The notes under the pieces were generated by a model. The model made no database searches. It was not told the origin of the DNA and saw only the letters and a list, made by a program, of their open reading frames with translations. Made by a program: the position numbers and the translations under genes. Below, piece by piece: positions 8,635-16,098 of a DNA stretch of 43,651 nucleotides. The DNA comes from Myxococcales bacterium (lineage in GTDB: Bacteria; Myxococcota_A; UBA9160; SZUA-336): assembly GCA_013215565.1 (NCBI GenBank), contig JABSQV010000015.1, positions 1-43,651 of the forward strand, written 5' to 3'. The number at the start of each line of letters is the position of its first letter. Within the stretch, counting starts at the first letter, position 1.

Positions 8635-9741
8635 ATGCCCCATTGGATCAAGCGAGTATTCGTAGTTCTCTTTGCAATCGCCTGGACATGCGTTGCGGCG
8701 GAGTTCTACCTGCGGATCTTCCGCCCCGTTCCGATGCTCCCCAGGTATATCCAGGCGAGTTCGTTTGGCATCCGCGAGAACATTCCCGACATAAGCTACA
8801 CGCACCTGACACCCGAGTACGTCGTCGAGCTGCGAATCAACTCCCAGGGCATCCGGGACGACCGAAAATTCGAACTCGAAGGCAGCCCCGGGACCGCCCG
8901 CATCGTGATGCTCGGCGACTCGTTTGCCATCGGTTACGGGGTCAACTACGAGGATTCTGTTCCGGCCTTACTCGAAGCGATGCTCGCGGATGGTCTGAAG
9001 CGACCGGTCGAGGTCATCAACCTGGGAGTCTCGGGGTTTGGAACGGCCGAGGAATTGGTCATGCTCGATGCACGCGGATGGCAGTACACGCCGGATCTCG
9101 TACTCGTCTACTGGCACGCCAGCGATCTGTCTGACAACATCCGGAGCAACCTGTTCAAACTCGAAAATGGGAAAGTCGTTCAACTCAACGACGAGTACCT
9201 GCCGGCTGTCCGTATACGCGAGTTCCTGTTCTCCTTCGCTGCCTACCGGTGGATCGCCGGGAACTCGCACCTCTACAGTTGGATTCGAGATTTCGCTGGC
9301 AGGAAAGTTCAAGCGCTGCTCAGGGCGTTTCGCCAGAGTTCGCGGTCGGCGCAGCCCCGAGTCAAAAAAAGCGGTGGAGTGGCCCCACACGTGCGCCTAT
9401 CACTCGCGCTCCTCGACGCAATTCAGCAGAAGGCGCATGCTCGTGGGGCGAAGATGCTCATTCTGGAGATTCCGTTTCGTCGCGATCGGGTCACTTTCAA
9501 CTCGACCTTCCCATTCGACGCGGCGCGATCGATGGGCTTGGATTTCGATGTCGTCAGTCCGATCGAGCAGTTTCAACAATACCGGGGCGAGAAGATCTAC
9601 TGGGAGAAGGGCCACGGCCACTGGACTCCTCTAGGAACGTCCTGCGTCGCCAGGGCGCTTGCTGAGCGGATCCTGTCTGGGAACCTGGTGGTCCCACGAA
9701 CCCCCGAGCACGACGAGCAACCCGCTCCCGGCACGTCCTGA
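8635..9741 (+). CDS. SGNH-fold protein paired with MBOAT, catalytic Asp replaced
   Basis: 368 residues with an N-terminal membrane helix or uncleaved signal (about 8 to 24). Block I is MLGDSFAIG (Ser96), conserved glycines lie in GVSGFG (131 to 136), and the C-terminal catalytic histidine is in HGHWTPLG (His329). In related proteins this last block reads D-G-H; here the Asp position is His327, so the usual Ser-His-Asp triad is not complete in plain sight. It follows the MBOAT gene by 30 bases and is almost surely co-transcribed. The ribosome site is weak. It probably works in the periplasm on the same polysaccharide as the first SGNH protein, either as a transferase or as a binding partner. 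Confidence 0.8.
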   Translation: MPHWIKRVFVVLFAIAWTCVAAEFYLRIFRPVPMLPRYIQASSFGIRENIPDISYTHLTPEYVVELRINSQGIRDDRKFELEGSPGTARIVMLGDSFAIGYGVNYEDSVPALLEAMLADGLKRPVEVINLGVSGFGTAEELVMLDARGWQYTPDLVLVYWHASDLSDNIRSNLFKLENGKVVQLNDEYLPAVRIREFLFSFAAYRWIAGNSHLYSWIRDFAGRKVQALLRAFRQSSRSAQPRVKKSGGVAPHVRLSLALLDAIQQKAHARGAKMLILEIPFRRDRVTFNSTFPFDAARSMGLDFDVVSPIEQFQQYRGEKIYWEKGHGHWTPLGTSCVARALAERILSGNLVVPRTPEHDEQPAPGTS

Positions 9742-9858
9742 GACGCCGACCTGCCGGGGCGCGACCAAATCGACTGTCGCTCCAGTGGCTGCGCTGCTCG
9801 TGATGAGCGTGGCAGTGACCGGCAACGCACGCAGTCGACCACGCTCTCGTCCGAACGT

Positions 9859-9939
9859 GAGAAATGAGCGGGCTTATGGCTCGGGATCCGAGTTCCGAGC
9901 AGGGGCGTTTTGCTAGATTGAAGCTGGGTTAGGCTCGGG
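9859..9939 (+). repeat. Dispersed structured repeat, copy A
   Basis: Member of the intergenic repeat family described in the findings. It has the 5' box GAGAAATGAGCGGGCTT, hairpin arms GCTCGG (9879-9884) and CCGAGC (9895-9900), which pair perfectly, the GGGGCGTTTTG box, then TAGATTGAAGCTGGGTTAGG. It lies between two plus-strand genes. Confidence 0.8.
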
Positions 9940-10025
9940 TCGATCTGCGCCGTTTCCGCCCGATTCGGGGATTCCTATCGGCCCGTGCGATCGACTACGA
10001 TTGCGCGCGATGGAAGGAGACTCTC

Positions 10026-10706
10026 ATGCAGGTTCCTGGACCCTCTGACCACGGCGGTCCTGATTCCGATCAATCCGCGGGGGGCAAGGGCGCCCGTCCC
10101 CTCACCATCATCCAAAACTACCTGCGCGAGCACTCCCTTCGCGGGATCCTTGGTGTAGTTGCCGAACAGTATCTCGGTACGCTGCTACGGTCGCTTCCGG
10201 GCGCCGAGGGAATCGCTCTGCGCTCACTTCTCTACAGGGGCCTGTTCAAGCGCCTGGATGGATTCGCCTTTATCTATCAGGGGGCCTACATCGACCATTG
10301 CTCCGGCATCAGCGCCGGTCGCGCGCTCTCGATCAACTCGATGGCTTATGTCAGTGGCCGCGGAGGCCTGACGATCGGCGACGGGGTACTGATTGGGCCG
10401 CATGCAGTCGTCGTCTCGGACAACCACAACTACAAATCGCGCCAAACTCCCATCAGCGAGCAAGGGCACCAGCTTGCACCGACGTTCATTGGAGACGATT
10501 GCATGATCTGCGCCAATGCGATCGTGCTCGCTGGAGTTCGCATCGCGACCGGCACCGTAGTCAGCTCCGGCGCAGTCGTCACCAAGAACACCGAGCCGTA
10601 TTCGATCGTTGCAGGTGTGCCGGCTACCCACCGCCGATATCGCGGCGATCAGAATTCGGAGAGCCCATCCGCGGCATCGACGGAAGACTCCGGGACCTCG
10701 CCGTGA
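10026..10706 (+). CDS. Hexapeptide-repeat O-acetyltransferase (WcaF/maltose-acetyltransferase type)
   Basis: 226 residues. An N-terminal region of about 80 residues is followed by a left-handed beta-helix from roughly 85 to 205 (repeats such as LTIGDGVLIGPHAVVV and VRIATGTVVSSGAVV). The loop SDNHNYKSR with His134 matches the conserved histidine loop of sugar O-acetyltransferases such as WcaF, and AGVPATHRRY is the typical end. It would acetylate a cytoplasmic or lipid-linked sugar with acetyl-CoA. AAGGAG six bases before the ATG supports this start. The last bases overlap a GTG that opens a decayed FkbM methyltransferase frame, suggesting the ancestral operon continued into a methyltransferase gene. 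The tail after about residue 207 is low in conservation. Confidence 0.85.
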   Translation: MQVPGPSDHGGPDSDQSAGGKGARPLTIIQNYLREHSLRGILGVVAEQYLGTLLRSLPGAEGIALRSLLYRGLFKRLDGFAFIYQGAYIDHCSGISAGRALSINSMAYVSGRGGLTIGDGVLIGPHAVVVSDNHNYKSRQTPISEQGHQLAPTFIGDDCMICANAIVLAGVRIATGTVVSSGAVVTKNTEPYSIVAGVPATHRRYRGDQNSESPSAASTEDSGTSP

Positions 10707-10856
10707 CGCTCGCGGATTTCATCTCGATGGACGTCGAAACCGGAGAGTTCGGGGCCCTGCGTGACCTCGACATCGAGCGTTGTGCCCCCAAGCTCCTGTT
10801 CATTGAGATCGCACACAAGAAGGACGTCTTCGCTGACTCAGTCAGCCACGGGCAGG
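10703..10856 (+). pseudogene. Remnant of an FkbM-family methyltransferase (C-terminal part)
   Basis: Starting at a GTG that overlaps the acetyltransferase stop codon, the frame reads ADFISMDVETGEFGALRDL followed by CAPKLLFIEIAHKKD. This matches the conserved FkbM block in which a D-x-E-G-x-E motif is followed by a leucine-rich helix and a strand ending in Glu. The SAM-binding N-terminal part is missing, and similarity fades by about 10850, where the oppositely oriented TPR gene ends. It is therefore best read as a truncated, dead sugar methyltransferase gene. Family assignment is from motif recognition only. Confidence 0.55.
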
Positions 10857-12665
10857 CTAGGGCCTCGAGGGTGTTTGCGAAGGCGGCCTTCTTATGGACG
10901 CTTTTCCGGAGAACACGATGGCAAGCTCGCGCGCAATGTCGGCGCGCCCGGGGTCGAGTCGCAGCGCTTCGCGATAGCGGGCGATCGCTTCCTCTCGCTG
11001 CCCGGAATCCGCGAGCGCCCTCCCGAGACCGCGATGCAGGGCGGGGTCGAGGGGATTCAGTTCCAGCGCGAGCCGATACTGTTGGATCGCCATCTCGAGA
11101 TCCCCACGTCCGAGCAGCGCAAGTGCGAGCGTACCCTGTACGCGTGCGTCCTTCCGAAAGCTTGCTGCGGCTCGGCCGAGAGGTGCGACTGCAGCATCGT
11201 AGCGTCCGGTCCGGGTGAGGATGCGCCCGAGCAGGAAGTGCAGGTTGGCATCGTCCGGATCCTGTTCCAGCCCTCTCCTGCACTCGGCGACCGCCTCCTC
11301 TGTCCGGTCGACGGCGAGCAGCGCCGAGGCGAGATTCCTGCGCGCGGTCAGCGACTTCGGATGGATGCGGAGCGCCGCACGGTGTTCTTCGATCGCCTCA
11401 TCGAAGCGCTCGCTTTCGCTCAGTGCACGCCCGAGATTCATGTGCAGCATCCAGGCGCCCGGTGCGACGGCGAGCGAGTGGCGAAAGAGCGCTTCCGAGT
11501 TCCGCCAGTGGCGCGTCTGCACGAAACTTCCGGCGGCGAGGGCCGCGACGAGGAGCATGGCGGCGCCCCGAAGGAGCGGCCGGAGTCGCGCGGAGCGGCC
11601 CGCGACCTCGGCTCCGGCCCACGCGAGCATGATCCCGAGCCCAACCAGTGGCAGGTACATATAGCGATCCGCAAACCCCTGGAGCCCCACCTGAACCAGT
11701 CCGATGACGGGAACGAGCAGGCCAAGAAACCAGAGATAGCCCACCAGCAAGTAGCGCCGACGCAGCGCGAGACCCGCGATCACCGCCAACAGTACAGTCG
11801 CGGCCCACACGCTGGCGGGCGTCAGCGGCTCTCCTCCGGGCAGGGCCGGATGCGGGTAGAGCGCGCTCAAGTTCGCCGGCCAGATCGCCTTCCCCAGGTA
11901 GTGCGCATAACTCACGGCCGCATTCTCAATCCGATCGCCCACGCTCAGGGCGTTGACCGAAGTCACCGCGCCTCCGCGCGCCTGCACCGTCCACGTGACT
12001 ACGGAGGAGACCAGCGAAAGCGCAAAGAAAGGCAGCTTCTCGCTGAGCAGTCTCCATCTCTCTCGCTCTCGGTGGAGTGGCCAGTAGTCGAGCAGCAAGA
12101 TCAGGAACGGGAGCGTGACCAGCATCGGCTTCGACATGAGCGACAGCGCGAAGCAGAAGAGCGCCCCCGCGTAAGCCTTACGGCCCCGCTTCTCCACCCA
12201 CCCGATCCAGAGCCACAGGGAGCAGAGCCCAAAGACGGTTGCGAGGAGATCCTTGCGTTCCGAGATCCAAGCCACCGTCTCGACGTGGAGCGGATGGAGC
12301 GCGAACACGGCCGCCACGAGTCCACTCGGGCCCGGCCGACCCGTCAACCGTCTCAATATGCCGAAGAGCAGCAGGGTATTGATCAGGTGAAGCAGCAGAT
12401 TGATCGCGTGGGGCCCGCCGGGTGCGAGGCCAAAGACCTCGACGTCGATCATGTGAGAGAGCCAGGTGACGGGGTGCCAGTTCGTGAGTGCGCCCGTGGT
12501 GAACGCCCACCCGATTCCATCGAGGCTGAGCCCTTCGGTCACATGGGGGTTCCAGAGGACGTACGCGGGATCGTCGAGGAAGACGAAGTCGAAATGGATG
12601 ACCTGCGCGTAGACCGCCAGCGTGACGATGCTCAGGGCCAGCGGCAGCGCAGACTCCCGGGACAT
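10857..12665 (-). CDS. TMTC-like multi-pass membrane protein with C-terminal TPR repeats
   Basis: About 602 residues. The N-terminal two thirds hold around ten membrane helices with glycosyltransferase (GT-C) features: an early Asp pair in FVFLDDPAYV (D31, D32), NWHPVTWLSHMID and FALHPLHVETVAWISERKD, which are the hallmark blocks of the TMTC/DUF1736 family. Residues about 390 to 580 form TPR repeats (for example GRALSESERFDEAIEEHRAAL). Eukaryotic TMTCs transfer mannose from dolichol-phosphate; bacterial homologues are uncharacterised, and a lipid-linked sugar donor is an inference. The ATG at 12665 leaves a natural membrane-insertion start; 13 further in-frame codons lie upstream to 12704. 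It diverges from the phosphatase-superfamily lipoprotein gene across repeat copy B. Confidence 0.85.
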   Translation of the reverse strand: MSRESALPLALSIVTLAVYAQVIHFDFVFLDDPAYVLWNPHVTEGLSLDGIGWAFTTGALTNWHPVTWLSHMIDVEVFGLAPGGPHAINLLLHLINTLLLFGILRRLTGRPGPSGLVAAVFALHPLHVETVAWISERKDLLATVFGLCSLWLWIGWVEKRGRKAYAGALFCFALSLMSKPMLVTLPFLILLLDYWPLHRERERWRLLSEKLPFFALSLVSSVVTWTVQARGGAVTSVNALSVGDRIENAAVSYAHYLGKAIWPANLSALYPHPALPGGEPLTPASVWAATVLLAVIAGLALRRRYLLVGYLWFLGLLVPVIGLVQVGLQGFADRYMYLPLVGLGIMLAWAGAEVAGRSARLRPLLRGAAMLLVAALAAGSFVQTRHWRNSEALFRHSLAVAPGAWMLHMNLGRALSESERFDEAIEEHRAALRIHPKSLTARRNLASALLAVDRTEEAVAECRRGLEQDPDDANLHFLLGRILTRTGRYDAAVAPLGRAAASFRKDARVQGTLALALLGRGDLEMAIQQYRLALELNPLDPALHRGLGRALADSGQREEAIARYREALRLDPGRADIARELAIVFSGKASIRRPPSQTPSRP

Positions 12666-12713
12666 GGCGCGCGGATTGTAGCGTCCGGCCCTGGGGCAAA
12701 CCACGCCCCGGAA

Positions 12714-12800
12714 GGATCGGAGAAATTGCCGCGCGCCCGTGCCTGCGTGCCGGTTCCGGCAACGAGTGTTCTGCTAAATCGAACGTGGCTAAGACGCCTG
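12714..12800 (+). repeat. Dispersed structured repeat, copy B (diverged)
   Basis: Starts GGATCGGAGAAATTGCC. The hairpin is TGCCG-GTTC-CGGCA (12748-12761), with a shorter loop than other copies but perfect pairing, and is followed by TGTTCTGCTAAATCGAACG. It lies between divergent genes. Confidence 0.65.
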
Positions 12801-13001
12801 GCTCGAAGACGTCGGCCTGCTGCACGAGGGTCTCTCCGTCGGAGCCCGGGTCGTTGACAGGCCGCGTCTTTGACTGCTAAAGCTGGTCCGATCCCGAGCG
12901 CGAGCGAAGCCACGGACCGAAGGCGAAAACGATCCGTCGTGGGTATGGGAACCTCGGAATCACGATCGCCACGAGCGATTTCGCGGAAGGGGAATCCGGC
13001 C

Positions 13002-14354
13002 TTGATCGAGCCCATTCCGACGGCGGCACCCCGAAGTACCCGGTGGAGCGGCCGTCTGGTGGTGCTCGCCACGCTCATCCTGATTGCCGGCTGCGCGGAG
13101 CGGGAGACCCGCGGACGGGCGCTCTTAGTCGGAGTCGATGGCGCGACGGCAGCCGTCCTCGATACGATGATTGCAGAGGGGCAGCTCGAGAACTTCGCGG
13201 CACTTCGGGCGAGCGGGGCATCGGGCATGCTGCGTTCGGAGTTCCCGCTGCTCTCGCCTCGGATCTGGACCTCGATTGCCACGGGCAAGGTTCCCGAGGT
13301 GCACGGTATCGAAAACTGGGTACATCTCGACGAAGCTGGACGCCCGCTTCTCTATTCGAGCCATGATCGGCGCGTCCCGGCGATCTGGAACATCCTGAGC
13401 GAGAGCGGCTATACGGTCGCGGTCGTAAACTGGCTCATGAGCCACCCGCCCGAACGGATCTCGGGTGTGATGCTGAGCGATCACGCAACGCCAGACGTGC
13501 TGACCCGAAGAATCCAGATGGGAGAAGAACTCACAAGACGCGCTTTTCCCGATGCAACCGGCGGGTTCGTCGCGTCGGAGCACGATACGCCCTTCGCCGA
13601 GCCCGCGGAATGGGCCACACGCTTTGCGGACGAACTCGCCCGGCGCGATCCTCTCACCGACATCGAGAACCCCTTCGAGAACGAGGGCCAGGAACCGGAG
13701 AACCCTCTCCTCAAGTACCTGTCCGACATCTTTCGCGCGGACCAAGCCCTCACCCGCACAGCGCTCGAGATCGAGCGGGAGCTCAGGCCCGATCTTCTGA
13801 TCGTATACCTGCCCGGGGTCGACCGCGTGTCTCACTTTCTCTTCTCGGCCCTCGTCGAGCTTGAGAAGATTCCCGAGATGCACCACCAGGCGGCCGAGAT
13901 CCGAGAGGAAAATGCGCGAAATCTTCGGCTCTACTACCGCTACGTGGATCAGCTGATCGGAAAGCTCACCGCGCGCTACGGGCGCGACGACCTGATTCTG
14001 GTCGTCTCCGATCACGGCTTCGAAGCGCCACACGAGCCGCACCACGAGCTGCAGGGCATCCACGTGAGCGATGCCGCGCGCGACGGCGTGGTTTCGATGC
14101 GCGCTCCGGGTGTGCCGGGCGGGTGGCGGGCGGAAGGCATGAGCATCTACGACGTGACGCCCACGCTGCTGGCATGGTTCGGGCTCCCGACGGCCGAAGA
14201 CATGGCGGGGCGCGTACCGAGCTTCGTTCCGTTTGCGATCACGCGAACGGTTCGAAGCTACGACTCGGTCCCGATCGTGAGAATGCGAGACACAGGATCA
14301 CATGTCGAGCCCGAGATCATCCGCGAGCTGCGCTCGCTCGGATACGTGCAGTAG
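13002..14354 (+). CDS. Alkaline-phosphatase-superfamily lipoprotein (type I phosphodiesterase/NPP-like)
   Basis: About 450 residues from the TTG at 13002, which has GGAAGGGG nine bases upstream and gives a lipoprotein signal with lipobox LIAGC (Cys31). ATGs at 12945 and 12870 are in frame but would give an unusually long leader. The domain is of the phosphodiesterase/nucleotide pyrophosphatase type: metal ligand D46 in LLVGVDGAT, nucleophile Thr90 in SPRIWTSIATGK, a D/H pair in LPGVDRVSH, the DH pair in VVSDHGFEAP, and a later HEPHHE stretch. The enzyme should be anchored in the envelope and cleave a phosphodiester or phosphoglycan substrate; which one is not visible. Similar proteins often sit beside TPR membrane proteins, as here. 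Confidence 0.85.
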   Translation: MIEPIPTAAPRSTRWSGRLVVLATLILIAGCAERETRGRALLVGVDGATAAVLDTMIAEGQLENFAALRASGASGMLRSEFPLLSPRIWTSIATGKVPEVHGIENWVHLDEAGRPLLYSSHDRRVPAIWNILSESGYTVAVVNWLMSHPPERISGVMLSDHATPDVLTRRIQMGEELTRRAFPDATGGFVASEHDTPFAEPAEWATRFADELARRDPLTDIENPFENEGQEPENPLLKYLSDIFRADQALTRTALEIERELRPDLLIVYLPGVDRVSHFLFSALVELEKIPEMHHQAAEIREENARNLRLYYRYVDQLIGKLTARYGRDDLILVVSDHGFEAPHEPHHELQGIHVSDAARDGVVSMRAPGVPGGWRAEGMSIYDVTPTLLAWFGLPTAEDMAGRVPSFVPFAITRTVRSYDSVPIVRMRDTGSHVEPEIIRELRSLGYVQ

Positions 14355-14664
14355 CCCGAGCACGCGCGTCTTCTCCGGGCCCCTCCAGAAGTGGGATCGC
14401 CAGAGCCCCAAGCGAGTGCTTGCAGATGCGCAAGAGCGACGAACAAGTTACTTCTCTTAGGAAGAGTGGGCCCCCGATCGCAAGGCGACTGGCCGCGGTT
14501 GGCATCCGTACACGCGGCGAGCTTTAGCGCATCGGTCAGCCTGCTGACCCGCCGCTGCAGCACGGCCCCTTCGGCGGGACAGGAGCGTAGTCGGGCCGGG
14601 GGGTGGATCGGGTCGCATGGCCCACCCAGGGGTCGACCGTCGGCCAACGGCAGGAGGAGCGGGC
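14355..14664. other. Intergenic leader of the transporter pair, nothing recognised
   Basis: 310 bases upstream of the SNF transporter. A glycine riboswitch was looked for because such transporters often have one, but its conserved boxes are absent. No terminator with a T-run is seen either. Confidence 0.4.
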
Positions 14665-16086
14665 ATGGCGAGCGGTGGCGAACGCGGGCACTGGGGATCG
14701 AGGCTGGGCTTCATCCTGGCTGCCGCCGGTTCCGCGGTCGGCCTGGGCAATATCTGGGGATTCCCCTACATGACCGGGCGAAACGGTGGCGGGCTGTTCG
14801 TCCTGATCTACCTGATTGCAGTCGCCCTCGTGGGCCTGCCCATCATGATGGCCGAGCTCTTCATCGGGCGCACCGCGCAGAACTCGCCCGTCGGCGCGTT
14901 CCGGTCGCTGTCGCGCCCCGGCAGCCCGTGGATCGGAGTGGGGTGGGTCGGCGTCTTCGCCGCCTTCATCATCCTCTCGTTCTACAGCGTCATCGCCGGC
15001 TGGAGCATGCACTACATCTGGCTGTCGGTCACCGACGGATTCGCCGGCCGAACGCCCGACGAGATCAGCAATATGTTCAGCTCGCTGGCCGCGAACCCCG
15101 AACTCTGCACCCTCTGGCACGGGATCTTCATGCTGCTGACGATCGGGATCGTGGCAGGGGGCGTCAAGGGTGGCCTCGAGCTCTGCGCAAAGGTGCTCAT
15201 GCCGTCGCTGTTCGGGATGCTGCTGATCCTGCTGGTCTGGGGCATGACCACCGAGGGTTTCGCGCCCGCGTTCAAGTACATCACAGGCATGCATGACGCC
15301 GACCTGCTCTCGCGGCTCGGCGCGGACCAGCCACGCTTCAGCGGTCGCAGCTGGCTCGAGGCCCTCGGTCAGGCCTTCTTCAGTCTCTCGCTGGGCATGG
15401 GTGCCCTGATCACCTACGGCAGTTACCTGAATCGCAAGGCGGATATCGTCTCGACGTCGATCATCATCAGCGCGCTGGATACGACGGTCGCGCTGCTGGC
15501 GGCCTTCATCATCTTCCCGATCGTCTTCGCCGCAGGACAGCAGCCCGGTCAGGGCCCGGGACTGGTCTTTGCGACGATCCCAATCGCATTCTCGATGATG
15601 CCCGGTGGCGCGCTGCTGGCGCCGATCTTCTTCCTGTTGCTGACGGTCGCTGCCATCACCAGCGCGGTGTCGCTCCTAGAGGTCGCCACGAGCTACTTCA
15701 TCGACGAGCGCGGCTGGACGCGCGGTCGCGCAACCATCCTTGCCGGCACCCTGATCGGCCTACTGGGCGTTCCCAGCGCCGTGAGCGGCGGATCGAAGAT
15801 GTTCGGGCAGGGTTTCGCGAACCTGCTCAACACGCTCACGTTTGGCGCGTACGGCAAGAACTGGTTCGACGCGTTCGTAGACCTGACCTTCAACCTCATG
15901 TTGCCCCTCGGGGCGCTGGGCATCGCGACGTTCGTCGCCTGGCGCGTGGGTGGCCAGGCCCGCGAGCAGGGATTCAAGACCGGCACCACGCTCGGAAGCC
16001 TGTACTGGACGTGGATTGGCCTTCTGCGGTACCTCGTACCCATCGGCGTGCTTGCGGTCATTTTGCAGGCGCTCAACCTGATCTAG
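14665..16086 (+). CDS. Sodium-dependent amino-acid/neurotransmitter symporter (SNF/NSS family)
   Basis: 473 residues with about 12 membrane helices. The first helix carries the family signature AVGLGNIWGFPY just after the short N-terminus (WGSRLGFILAAAGSAVG), and a GLELCAKVLMPSLFG helix and the SLSLGMGALITYGSY block match bacterial NSS proteins such as LeuT and MhsT. It imports an amino acid with Na+; the substrate cannot be told. The ATG at 14665 is preceded by GGAGGAG at ideal spacing; an in-frame ATG at 14617 has none. A second Na+-coupled transporter starts 12 bases after its stop, so the two are in one transcript. Confidence 0.93.
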   Translation: MASGGERGHWGSRLGFILAAAGSAVGLGNIWGFPYMTGRNGGGLFVLIYLIAVALVGLPIMMAELFIGRTAQNSPVGAFRSLSRPGSPWIGVGWVGVFAAFIILSFYSVIAGWSMHYIWLSVTDGFAGRTPDEISNMFSSLAANPELCTLWHGIFMLLTIGIVAGGVKGGLELCAKVLMPSLFGMLLILLVWGMTTEGFAPAFKYITGMHDADLLSRLGADQPRFSGRSWLEALGQAFFSLSLGMGALITYGSYLNRKADIVSTSIIISALDTTVALLAAFIIFPIVFAAGQQPGQGPGLVFATIPIAFSMMPGGALLAPIFFLLLTVAAITSAVSLLEVATSYFIDERGWTRGRATILAGTLIGLLGVPSAVSGGSKMFGQGFANLLNTLTFGAYGKNWFDAFVDLTFNLMLPLGALGIATFVAWRVGGQAREQGFKTGTTLGSLYWTWIGLLRYLVPIGVLAVILQALNLI

Positions 16087-16098
16087 GAAGGACGGCGC

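Noticed and set aside
10761..12857. A 698-codon open frame on the plus strand opposite the TMTC-like gene
   Set aside because: It is the antisense shadow of a clear membrane/TPR gene in GC-rich DNA; its translation is rich in Arg, Gln and Glu with no fold pattern.
14355..14664. Glycine riboswitch before the SNF/AgcS transporters
   Set aside because: Expected from family knowledge, but the conserved aptamer boxes (GGAGAG and ACCGA-type and CTCAGGCAA-type segments) are not present.
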